Below are positions 8,752-15,267 of a stretch of 15,267 nucleotides of DNA, piece by piece. The DNA lies in contig DDWF01000335.1 in NCBI GenBank assembly GCA_002345845.1, positions 1-15,267 on the forward strand, in the 5' to 3' direction. Source of the DNA: Betaproteobacteria bacterium UBA2293 (lineage in GTDB: Bacteria > Pseudomonadota > Gammaproteobacteria > Burkholderiales > Rhodocyclaceae). A program made the translations under genes and the position numbers. The notes beneath the pieces are model-generated. The model saw nothing but the letters and a program-made list of their open reading frames with translations. It was not told the DNA's origin and did no database searches. Every line of letters begins with the position of its first letter. Position 1 is the first letter of the stretch.

Positions 8752-9395
8752 AGCCGGTACGGGTCGGCCTCATCGACGGCGGCGTGGGCCGGGTATTCGA
8801 CGCTGCCGTGCTTGCGACGCGCGCCTTTGGCGGCGCCTGCAACGAACGTTGCGACCATGGCGAACAGATCGCCGCTTGCGTGCTGCAACACAGTCCGTCC
8901 GCCCGCCTGCTGGTGGCCAGCGTGCTCGACCGGCGGCGCGAAGGCCGCGTCGATGCCGTGGTGGACGGACTGGCCTGGCTGGTCGACCAAGGCGCCCAAC
9001 TGGTCAACATGAGTTTCGGCATGCCGCAGCCCAGCCGGCGCCTGGCGCAGGCCTGCCATGCCGCCGCCGCGGCCGGCGTCGTGCTTGTCGCCGCGGCCCC
9101 GGCCCGCGGCGGCGCCGCCTTTCCCGCCGCCTTTGACGACTGCATCGGGGTCAGCGGCGATGCGCGCTGCGCGCCGGGCGAAGTGTCCTGGCTGGCGACC
9201 GGGGTGGCGGATTTCGGCACGCATCCCTTTCTCGAGCCTGGCGATCCGCGCCGTGGCGGTGGCGCCAGCATCGCCACCGCGCGCCTGAGCGGGTTGCTGG
9301 CGGCTTGGCTCGAGGCTGGCATGGAAGCCTCGGCATTGCGGGCCGAACTGGCACGCCAGGCGCGCTACGTCGGCGCGGAGCGGCGTCATGCGTGA
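8745..9395 (+). CDS. qhpE: Subtilisin-like serine protease for the gamma-subunit leader (QhpE type)
   Basis: QhpE proteases remove the leader of QhpC in the cytoplasm before export. This 216-residue protein is a compact subtilase without signal or pro-region. The catalytic triad is visible as D11 (VGLIDGG), H38 (CDHGEQIA) and S175 (GGASIATAR). The substrate-binding strand is represented by LVNMSFGMP. In the place of the usual AAGN segment that supplies the oxyanion-hole Asn, the sequence reads VLVAAAPARGG, so that Asn appears absent. GAGGGG is a good ribosome site. The gene overlaps qhpF by 7 bases and the following CcmF-like gene by 8, so the three are probably translated together. Here the protease gene follows the transporter gene; from memory the Paracoccus order is the reverse. 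Confidence 0.9.
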   Translation: MLKPVRVGLIDGGVGRVFDAAVLATRAFGGACNERCDHGEQIAACVLQHSPSARLLVASVLDRRREGRVDAVVDGLAWLVDQGAQLVNMSFGMPQPSRRLAQACHAAAAAGVVLVAAAPARGGAAFPAAFDDCIGVSGDARCAPGEVSWLATGVADFGTHPFLEPGDPRRGGGASIATARLSGLLAAWLEAGMEASALRAELARQARYVGAERRHA

Positions 9396-11535
9396 ACGCA
9401 CGGTCTGGCTCGCTGCGTTCGCTGCGGCGCTGCTGTGCGCGGCGCTTCCGTCCATCGGCAATAGCGTGGTTATCGTCGCCGGTCTCTGCGCGCTCGCCGC
9501 GGGCGTGTTGCCGAGGTGGCGCCAAGCCATGGCGCAGTACGCGGCGGCGTTGTTGTCGGGTGCCCTGCTCGGCTTGGCGCTGCTCCTGCTCGGCGACCAA
9601 TTCGAGGTGCGCTACGTGTGGCTCTACAGCGGCGCCGAATTGCCCCTGTATTTGAAGCTGGGCAACCTGTGGGGCGGTGACGAGGGCACGACGCTGTTGC
9701 TGGCCGCATTTTGTACCAGCCTTGTGGCGGTGAACCGCGTTGTGCCGTGGCGCTTCGACGTCACCGCCTTGATCGGAGCTACCTTGGCGTTGACCGCCGC
9801 CTGGTTGGGGCCATTTTCGGCGACGCCGGCGGAGTGGCTGGCGCAGGCCGCGTCTCAGGGGATGAACGCCCATCTGATGAATATCTGGATGCTGGCTCAC
9901 GCCCCACTGGTGCTGGCCGCCTATGCGTGGACGCTGGCCCTGGCCTCGCCGGCACTTGCCGCGTTCGCTGGTGATCAGGCGACTTGGTCCGCGGTGGCGT
10001 TGGCGCATGCGCGGCGAGCCTGGGCGCTGCTGACGGCCGGCATCGGCTTCGGCATGGTGTGGGCGTTCGAGGACGCGATGTACGGGCAGGTTTGGCACTG
10101 GGATCCGGTACAAACGGCCGTGTTCGCCGTCTGGTGCCTGCTCGGCGCGCATCTGCACGGCATCGTCAACTGGCGGGCAGGACGCCCGCTCTGGCGCTGG
10201 ATGCCGTTGGCGGCACTGCTGGCCGCGGTGCTGACGCTGGTGGCAATGGGCGTCACCCGCAACGAGGTGCTGGCAAGCTCGCACCGCTACGTCGGCGCCA
10301 CGGCCTCGCCCGTCTACTTTTGCCTCGCGGCGATCCTCGTGTTGCTAGGTTGCATCAAGGCTTGGCACGGCCGCCGGGTGAGGCCACTGCCGCTGCACGT
10401 CGGTCCGGCGGCCTGGGGATTGCGCCTGACGCAGTTCGTTTTCATCGTCTTGGGCCTGCTCGCCGCCGGTCATCTGGCGTGGGCTTACCTCGCCAGCGCC
10501 CAGGGCTGGCCGCGGCCGGAAGACCTGAAACCGTTCTTCGAGACGCTCGACAATTGGCGGCGCGGCCGCGAATTGCCCGCTTTGCGCGCCGCCTTCGCCC
10601 AGTGGGAGGTAGACGGCTATGCGCTGGCCCGTGTCGCGCTGTACCCCTTGATCGGCATCGGACTGGTCGGCGGTTGGTTCTTCTGTTGGCGCGTGGCCCG
10701 GCGGCTCGGTTGGCTGACGCTGTGCCTGGCGGCCATCGTCTGCGCCGCTGCCTGGATCGAAGGCGGGCCGCTGACCCGGGGCTACATGGGCGAAGGGGTG
10801 TTGTCGCAACGCATCGCCACGGTCTTGCCGCGTATCGATGCGGCGCTGGCGGCCGGTGCCTACCTTGCGCTCGGCGTCATTGCCTGGAGCGTATACGCGG
10901 CACACAGAACTTCCGTCAAAGGCTATGTACTCGCCTTGGGACTGGTCCACCTGGGGGCGGTGATTGCTCTTTGGGGGGCCTTGCTGGCTACGGCACTGAA
11001 CGGTTACTCCCAGCGGCTGATCGAGTTGTCCGATGCGTGGCAGGACACTCCCCACGGCTACGCCTTCCGTGTCACTTCGCTGGCGGTGGAGCGGACAGCG
11101 GACGGCGGCCGGGCAAAAGAAGCCGGGAGTTTCCGGGCGCTGGCCCAGGTTGAGTTGAAGAGCCCGTCGCAAAGCGTGGTCAGCGGCCAGACGCTGTACC
11201 GCGATGCGCGTCGCGCCGTCGAAGCTTACAGCGGGCCGGTGCGCCAGATCTGCGAAGTGCTCGACTATCGCTACGCCCGCTATGCCAATACGCCCGGCTA
11301 TGTGCTGCATCCCTTCATCGACCGTGGCTGGACACGCGACGTGCAATTGTGGGTGTCCAGCGCGGCGGCGGTGGCGGCGCTCGAAGGCGGGCCACAGGCG
11401 TCGCAAGCGGTCGTCGTACTGCGCATTTTTCCCTTTGCATCGCTGCTCTGGCTTGGCCTGGCCCTGGCTTCCACTGGCGCGCTGTGGTTCGCCACACGCC
11501 GGCCCAGGCACGGCCGCATCAAGGAGGCTTCATGA
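9388..11535 (+). CDS. CcmF-like cytochrome c haem lyase homologue inside the qhp operon
   Basis: A 715-residue polytopic membrane protein, by eye 13-15 hydrophobic segments, with a soluble region before the last helix (about 565-670). It resembles CcmF/NrfE of the cytochrome c assembly family rather than the shorter CcsA. GNLWGGDEGTT (92-102) corresponds to the CcmF WGGQEGS segment. A reduced tryptophan-rich motif, YGQVWHWDPVQTAVF (232-246), corresponds to WWFWDPVENASF. All four CcmF haem-ligand histidines have counterparts: H171 (LAHAPL), H257 (GAHLHG), H299 (LASSHRY) and H521 (LVHLGA), compared with 173, 261, 303 and 491 in E. coli from memory. It overlaps qhpE by 8 bases and qhpG by 4. A likely role is haem attachment to the diheme QhpA or the nearby cytochrome; this is inference. 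It is longer than usual CcmF (about 640-660). Confidence 0.85.
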   Translation: MRERTVWLAAFAAALLCAALPSIGNSVVIVAGLCALAAGVLPRWRQAMAQYAAALLSGALLGLALLLLGDQFEVRYVWLYSGAELPLYLKLGNLWGGDEGTTLLLAAFCTSLVAVNRVVPWRFDVTALIGATLALTAAWLGPFSATPAEWLAQAASQGMNAHLMNIWMLAHAPLVLAAYAWTLALASPALAAFAGDQATWSAVALAHARRAWALLTAGIGFGMVWAFEDAMYGQVWHWDPVQTAVFAVWCLLGAHLHGIVNWRAGRPLWRWMPLAALLAAVLTLVAMGVTRNEVLASSHRYVGATASPVYFCLAAILVLLGCIKAWHGRRVRPLPLHVGPAAWGLRLTQFVFIVLGLLAAGHLAWAYLASAQGWPRPEDLKPFFETLDNWRRGRELPALRAAFAQWEVDGYALARVALYPLIGIGLVGGWFFCWRVARRLGWLTLCLAAIVCAAAWIEGGPLTRGYMGEGVLSQRIATVLPRIDAALAAGAYLALGVIAWSVYAAHRTSVKGYVLALGLVHLGAVIALWGALLATALNGYSQRLIELSDAWQDTPHGYAFRVTSLAVERTADGGRAKEAGSFRALAQVELKSPSQSVVSGQTLYRDARRAVEAYSGPVRQICEVLDYRYARYANTPGYVLHPFIDRGWTRDVQLWVSSAAAVAALEGGPQASQAVVVLRIFPFASLLWLGLALASTGALWFATRRPRHGRIKEAS

Positions 11536-12866
11536 AACAGATCGTCATCTTGGGTGCCGGCCCGGCGGCATCTTTCCTCGCGCTGTCCCTGTTAAAGGCC
11601 GGTCATACCCCGCTCATGATTGGCCAATTGCGCCGTAAGCCTGCCGTGGAAGGCTTGTCCCTACGGGTGGTCGAGGCCTTGGAACGCCTCGACTGTGCTG
11701 GCGCGCTATCGCTGCTGGGGCCGCGCTGGCGCCGAATATCCGCCTGGAATGGCGAAGAAGTCGAAATGAACGGCGAATTCGTCGTCGAGCGAACAGCTTT
11801 CGACAAGGCTTTGGCGGGCGACGTACGGGCGGCCGGCATCACCTTCCATGAGGGGCGGGTGGCGAGGATCGGCCGTGACGCCGATGGCGCCCGCACCGTG
11901 GCGTGGACCGATGCCTCCGGGCAATTGCGGCAGACCCGCGCCGACCTGATCGCGGAATGCCGGGGGCATGCTGCGCCGCGGTCGCTGCCGGATGTCCATA
12001 GTGGCGGCATGCTGCTGTCGCTGGGGCGCAGTTTTGTCGGCGCCCGCCCGCAGCCACGCACGACCTTCGCCGAATCCTTCGCCCACGGCTGGGCCTGGGG
12101 GGCAGTGGACGGGCAGGGCATGGCGCACATCCAGACCGTGGTTACTGCTGATCGGGTGAAATGCCACGGCGGCGATCTGGAAGCCACTCACACAGCCAAT
12201 CTGAAGTATCTCGACCGCCTGCCGGTGCATTTCGGCAGAGAACTGCGACCCAGCGGCCCGGTGCGGGCGCGTGGCATCCAGCCGGCACTGCGCGGCGGCG
12301 TTGCCCGGGCGGACTATCTGCGCATCGGGGATGCCGCCTATACCGGTGATCCGCTGTCCGGCCACGGCATCTTCGAAGCCGCCTCGGGGGCCATTGCTGC
12401 TGTGCCGGTGATCAACACGCTGCTCAACCGCCCGGACGACGGCCCCCTGGCGCTGCGCTATTTCTCGGAGCGGGCGGAGACCGTGTATTTCTCCCGCCTC
12501 AAAGCCGCGCTTCAGCACTATGCCGCCGAGACACGATGGTCCGATTCGGAGTTTTGGCGGCGAGCAGTTGCGGACGACACCGAAGCCCCTGGCAAGGCTC
12601 CACAGCAAGCGCAATTTGCTCTGCGCCCAGTGGTTGAGGACGGATTCATCCTCGCGCGCCGCGTCGTCGTCAGCGAAGAACACCCCCGTGGCGTGCGCTT
12701 CATCGACGGCGTTGACCTGGGTCTCATGGATGAGCGCCTGCGCACTTCACCAAGAACAGAAATTGCCACGTTCAGCAAAGAGCTGAATGCCCCCACGGAG
12801 TCGATCCTGCGCGCCCTGCACTGGCTGCACAGGCACTGCCTCGCTCCTCACCACGTGGCGCACTGA
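11532..12866 (+). CDS. qhpG: FAD-dependent monooxygenase for CTQ biogenesis (QhpG type)
   Basis: A 444-residue flavoprotein of the p-hydroxybenzoate hydroxylase/tryptophan halogenase-like fold. Visible are the N-terminal dinucleotide-binding glycine motif GAGPAASF (8-15) after strand IVIL, and the second FAD motif LRIGDAAYTGDPLSGHG with D267. QhpG of Paracoccus is reported to hydroxylate the target Trp of cross-linked QhpC, giving the quinone precursor. The position in the operon supports the same job here, on Trp72 of the QhpC precursor. Its ATG overlaps the stop of the CcmF-like gene (ATGA) and has a near-perfect ribosome site AAGGAGG at 11521-11527. Family membership as an FAD monooxygenase is certain from sequence; the QhpG name rests on operon context. 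Confidence 0.9.
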   Translation: MKQIVILGAGPAASFLALSLLKAGHTPLMIGQLRRKPAVEGLSLRVVEALERLDCAGALSLLGPRWRRISAWNGEEVEMNGEFVVERTAFDKALAGDVRAAGITFHEGRVARIGRDADGARTVAWTDASGQLRQTRADLIAECRGHAAPRSLPDVHSGGMLLSLGRSFVGARPQPRTTFAESFAHGWAWGAVDGQGMAHIQTVVTADRVKCHGGDLEATHTANLKYLDRLPVHFGRELRPSGPVRARGIQPALRGGVARADYLRIGDAAYTGDPLSGHGIFEAASGAIAAVPVINTLLNRPDDGPLALRYFSERAETVYFSRLKAALQHYAAETRWSDSEFWRRAVADDTEAPGKAPQQAQFALRPVVEDGFILARRVVVSEEHPRGVRFIDGVDLGLMDERLRTSPRTEIATFSKELNAPTESILRALHWLHRHCLAPHHVAH

Positions 12867-12909
12867 TCAGAGTTTTTTTACCACCACCAAGGAAAGAGGA
12901 GTCAATCGA

Positions 12910-13692
12910 ATGAAGAAAAATGTACACAAGTCATGGATCGTGCTCGCGACGCTGCTGGCCGTAGCAAATGTTGCCCGCGCCGAGGAAGCGCCAGCCCCGC
13001 CATATACCCTCAGCGCCAATGTTGGACTGTTTTCGCAGTACGTCTTCCGCGGCATTTCCTACACCCAGGAGAAACCTGCGGTCCAGGGAGGATTTGACCT
13101 CGCCCATCAGAGTGGGCTCTACCTGGGGATCTGGGGCACCAACGTCAGCGACGCTGCATTGAACAATGCGGTTGGCGAGATCGACATCTACGGCGGCTAC
13201 GCCAACACGATTGGCGACGTCACCTACGATTTGGGCTTCCTTCAGTTCATCTTCCCCAGTGGCCAAATCAACGGAACCAACGAAAAATACGACACGCTGG
13301 AACTGAGCGCCGCACTCACCTGGAAGTTCTTGAACGTGAAGTACTCGCACACCGTAACGGACTATTTCGGGGTTAATGACAATTCGCTGGGACTGGGCCG
13401 GGGAGGGTCAAAGGGATCACATTACATCGAAGGCAATCTTGCCCATGAATTCCTGCCGGGCTGGAAGGGATTGCTCCACGTCGGGCGTCAGCATGTTCAC
13501 AATTATGATGAATACGACTTCACCGACTGGAAAATCGGGGTCACGAAAGACTTTGCAGACGGCTGGCAGGCAGGGATAGCCTGGATCACCACGAACGCCG
13601 ACAAGCAGTTGTATACGCTGTGCGACGGCAATGGCCGGTGCAAGGACAGCGGAGCCGATAAATGGCTTGTCCACGTTAAACGGACGTTCTGA
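12910..13692 (+). CDS. TorF family putative porin (gcw_chp family outer-membrane protein)
   Basis: A 260-residue precursor with a Sec signal peptide (about 1-24, ending ARA) and a beta-strand-rich mature part of alternating aromatic and polar residues, ending in Phe (HVKRTF) as outer-membrane barrels do. The segment SQYVFRGISYTQEKPAVQGG followed by HQSGLYLGIWGTNVS is the hallmark of the gcw_chp/TorF family, proposed to be outer-membrane channels; substrates are mostly unknown. A Cys pair (TLCDGNGRCKD) near the C terminus could form a loop disulphide. AAGAGGA precedes the ATG. It lies 43 bases after qhpG with no clear terminator between, so co-transcription is possible and it might admit amines. 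GC is lower than in the maturation genes (55% and 43% in two sampled 60-base lines). Confidence 0.88.
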   Translation: MKKNVHKSWIVLATLLAVANVARAEEAPAPPYTLSANVGLFSQYVFRGISYTQEKPAVQGGFDLAHQSGLYLGIWGTNVSDAALNNAVGEIDIYGGYANTIGDVTYDLGFLQFIFPSGQINGTNEKYDTLELSAALTWKFLNVKYSHTVTDYFGVNDNSLGLGRGGSKGSHYIEGNLAHEFLPGWKGLLHVGRQHVHNYDEYDFTDWKIGVTKDFADGWQAGIAWITTNADKQLYTLCDGNGRCKDSGADKWLVHVKRTF

Positions 13693-13876
13693 CCGGCAAA
13701 GGAATTCAGGGGGCTTGACGGATCGGGTTCATGACATTCATGCCAAACCGAAAGGTTGAGCCCCGTGGTTGTCGACAGGGTACGGAAATAGGCTTAGCCA
13801 CCCGGCGGAAACCGCAGGCAACGCAACCGACAATCCGTTCGCGGTTCACAATCCGGCACGGCCTTGTGCGATGCGC

Positions 13877-13882
13877 TAAAAT
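13877..13882 (+). promoter_or_regulatory. Possible -10 element of pyrD
   Basis: TAAAAT ends only 11 bases before the pyrD ATG, and no Shine-Dalgarno sequence lies between them. If used, transcription would start about five bases before the ATG, giving an almost leaderless message. No good -35 is at the right distance: TTCACA at 13845-13850 is 26 bases away. Weak evidence. The rest of the 13693-13893 gap shows no gene. Confidence 0.3.
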
Positions 13883-13893
13883 CGCGCCCCATC

Positions 13894-14940
13894 ATGCTCT
13901 ATCCCCTCATCCGCAAGTTCTTTTTCGCCCTCGACGCCGAAACCGCCCACGGTATTGGCATGAATGGCATCGACTTTCTCAACGCAACCGGTTTTGCCGG
14001 ATTGCTGGCCAAGCCGGTAACACCCTGCCCGGTCGAGGTCATGGGCCTCAAGTTCCCCAACCCGGTCGGCCTGGCCGCCGGCCTGGACAAGAACGGCGAC
14101 CACATCGACGGTCTGGCCAAACTCGGCTTCGGCTTCCTTGAGATTGGCACGATCACCCCGCGGCCGCAGGACGGCAATCCACGCCCGCGCCTGTTCCGCA
14201 TCCCGGAAGCGCAGGGCATCATCAACCGGATGGGCTTCAACAATGCCGGCGTCGACAAGCTGCTGGAGAACGTCCGCCGCGCCGAATTCCCGAAGAAGGG
14301 CTGCATCCTCGGCATCAACATCGGCAAAAACGCGACGACGCCGATCGACAAGGCGGCCGACGATTACCTGATCTGTCTGGAAAAGGTCTACAACGACGCC
14401 AGCTACGTCACCGTCAATATCTCCTCGCCGAACACCAAGAACCTGCGCGAACTGCAGAAGGACGAGGCGCTCGACGACCTGCTGGCGCAACTGAAGTCGC
14501 GCCAGGAGCAACTGGCTGAAAAGCACGGCAAATACGTGCCGATGGCGCTGAAGATCGCCCCCGACCTTGACGACACGCAGATCACCGCCATCGCCGACGC
14601 GCTGCGCCGGCACCGCTTCGATGCGGTGATCGCCACCAACACGACCCTGTCGCGCGACGGTGTCGACAACCTGCCGAATGGCAACGAGACCGGCGGCCTC
14701 TCCGGCGCCCCGGTGTTCGCCAAATCGACGGCCGTGCAGAAGAAACTGGCGACAGCGCTGGCCGGCGAACTGCCGATCATCGGCGTCGGCGGCATCATGG
14801 GTGGCGAGGACGCGGCCGAGAAGATCCGGGCCGGCGCCAGCCTGGTTCAGTTCTACAGCGGTTTCATCTACCGCGGCCCGGATCTGGTGGCGGAAGTGGC
14901 GGAAACTCTGGCCCACGTCATGAAGAGGAAAACGGCATAA
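13894..14940 (+). CDS. pyrD: Dihydroorotate dehydrogenase (quinone), class 2
   Basis: Oxidises dihydroorotate to orotate in pyrimidine synthesis, passing electrons through FMN to membrane ubiquinone. The 348-residue protein has the N-terminal helices used by class 2 enzymes for membrane and quinone contact ([21 protein letters not shown]). The FMN barrel motifs [22 protein letters not shown] and GINIGKN follow, then the active-site serine segment [14 protein letters not shown] (S177/S178), and the C-terminal phosphate-binding [11 protein letters not shown] with [14 protein letters not shown] use the ATG at 13894 because the protein then begins at the usual class 2 N terminus; the in-frame ATG at 13864 would add ten residues that do not look conserved. 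No clear ribosome site precedes it. Housekeeping gene, probably outside the amine dehydrogenase unit. Confidence 0.97.
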   Translation: MLYPLIRKFFFALDAETAHGIGMNGIDFLNATGFAGLLAKPVTPCPVEVMGLKFPNPVGLAAGLDKNGDHIDGLAKLGFGFLEIGTITPRPQDGNPRPRLFRIPEAQGIINRMGFNNAGVDKLLENVRRAEFPKKGCILGINIGKNATTPIDKAADDYLICLEKVYNDASYVTVNISSPNTKNLRELQKDEALDDLLAQLKSRQEQLAEKHGKYVPMALKIAPDLDDTQITAIADALRRHRFDAVIATNTTLSRDGVDNLPNGNETGGLSGAPVFAKSTAVQKKLATALAGELPIIGVGGIMGGEDAAEKIRAGASLVQFYSGFIYRGPDLVAEVAETLAHVMKRKTA

Positions 14941-14948
14941 GGCCACAA

Positions 14949-14974
14949 CCGGCGCATAGTTGTTTGGGCGCCGG
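14949..14974. repeat. Inverted repeat CCGGCGC/GCGCCGG overlapping the rsxA -35 box
   Basis: Perfect 7-bp arms (14949-14955 and 14968-14974) separated by 12 bases, just after the pyrD stop. There is no T tract after it, so it is not an intrinsic terminator. The -35 box of the rsxA promoter lies in its loop, so it could be an operator, or just a weak RNA hairpin at the end of pyrD. Confidence 0.45.
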
Positions 14975-14988
14975 CAAAGCCCGATAAT
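14960..14988 (+). promoter_or_regulatory. Sigma-70 promoter for rsxA/rnfA
   Basis: TTGTTT (14960-14965) and GATAAT (14983-14988) are separated by exactly 17 bases. A start near 14995 would give a leader of about 20 bases before the ATG at 15015. Each box matches the consensus at four or five of six positions. Confidence 0.6.
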
Positions 14989-15014
14989 ACGTGCCTCTGC
15001 CCCTTTTCCACCCC

Positions 15015-15267
15015 ATGAGCCACTATCTCTTCATCCTTGTCGGCGCGGTGCTGGTCAACAACGTCGTGCTGGTCAAGATGCTTGGCCTGTGCCCGTTCAT
15101 GGGTGTTTCCAAGAAACTGGAAACGGCCTACGGCATGGGTGCCGCCACCACCTTCGTGCTGACGCTGGCCACCGGAGCCAGCTACATCATCGATCAGTAC
15201 CTGCTGCTGCCTTTCGGCCTCGAGTACCTGCGGGCGCTGTCCTTCATCGTCACCATCGCCGCCATCG
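15015..15267 (+). CDS. rsxA: RsxA/RnfA electron transport complex membrane subunit, 3' truncated by window edge
   Basis: The first 84 residues are visible of an inner-membrane subunit of the Rnf/Rsx complex, which couples ferredoxin/NADH electron transfer to ion movement, or keeps SoxR reduced in enterobacteria. The start [24 protein letters not shown] and the segment [15 protein letters not shown] with [13 protein letters not shown] are highly characteristic; the Cys in GLCPFMG is the conserved one that, with its RnfE partner, is reported to hold an Fe-S cluster in the membrane. Three hydrophobic helices can be seen before the sequence runs out. The ATG has no good Shine-Dalgarno (upstream is pyrimidine-rich), but the N terminus matches the family. 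The rest of the rnf operon presumably follows outside the window. Confidence 0.93.
   Translation, partial: MSHYLFILVGAVLVNNVVLVKMLGLCPFMGVSKKLETAYGMGAATTFVLTLATGASYIIDQYLLLPFGLEYLRALSFIVTIAAI

Noticed and set aside
12867..12885. Run of T after qhpG, considered as an intrinsic terminator
   Set aside because: No stable hairpin immediately before the T run; only a loopless CCACGTGG palindrome further upstream.
13715..13743. TTGACG as a -35 box after the TorF-like gene
   Set aside because: No acceptable -10 hexamer 15-19 bases downstream.
13710..13764. GGGGCT...AGCCCC inverted repeat after the TorF-like gene, considered as a terminator
   Set aside because: Only 6-bp arms with a 43-base loop and no T tract.

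Overview
The window looks like a betaproteobacterial chromosome, probably from the Rhodocyclales (Azoarcus/Thauera/Dechloromonas relatives). This is inferred from high GC, protein style and the pyrD and rsxA/rnfA genes on the right; no database search was possible. All convincing genes lie on the + strand.

Left edge (1-1996): the 3' part of an NAD-dependent aldehyde dehydrogenase of the AcoD/ExaC type, a textbook intrinsic terminator, a small DUF779 protein that often accompanies such dehydrogenases, and a small periplasmic c551-like cytochrome c. A stretch of about 470 bases without a gene (1997-2466) follows. It holds a near-perfect 12-base direct repeat upstream of the next operon.

Centre (2467-12866): a nearly complete operon for quinohemoprotein amine dehydrogenase (QHNDH), the periplasmic enzyme that oxidises primary amines to aldehydes. 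In order: qhpA (diheme alpha subunit), qhpD (radical SAM/SPASM thioether-forming maturase), qhpC (gamma subunit carrying the cysteine tryptophylquinone, CTQ), qhpB (beta-propeller subunit), qhpF (ABC exporter), qhpE (subtilisin-like leader peptidase), a CcmF-like haem lyase homologue, and qhpG (FAD monooxygenase for CTQ formation). From qhpF to qhpG every gene overlaps the next by 4 to 8 bases, so the CcmF-like gene is built into the maturation operon and is not a chance neighbour. Every cross-link residue of the QhpC family is present in this QhpC at the expected spacing.

After qhpG comes a TorF/gcw_chp-family outer-membrane protein (12910-13692) of visibly lower GC.

Right edge (13894-15267): a class 2 dihydroorotate dehydrogenase (pyrD), then a good sigma-70 promoter and the 5' end of rsxA/rnfA. 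These look like core housekeeping genes.

How the genes may work together: amine enters the periplasm (possibly helped by the TorF-like protein), QHNDH oxidises it, electrons leave through the alpha-subunit haems to a small cytochrome c such as the one at 1661, and the aldehyde is oxidised by the dehydrogenase at the left edge. QhpD, QhpG, QhpE and QhpF cross-link, hydroxylate, trim and export the gamma subunit. The CcmF-like protein is proposed to help attach haem to QhpA or to the small cytochrome. No AraC-type regulator (qhpR) is seen in the window. The most unusual item is the CcmF-like gene inside the qhp operon.
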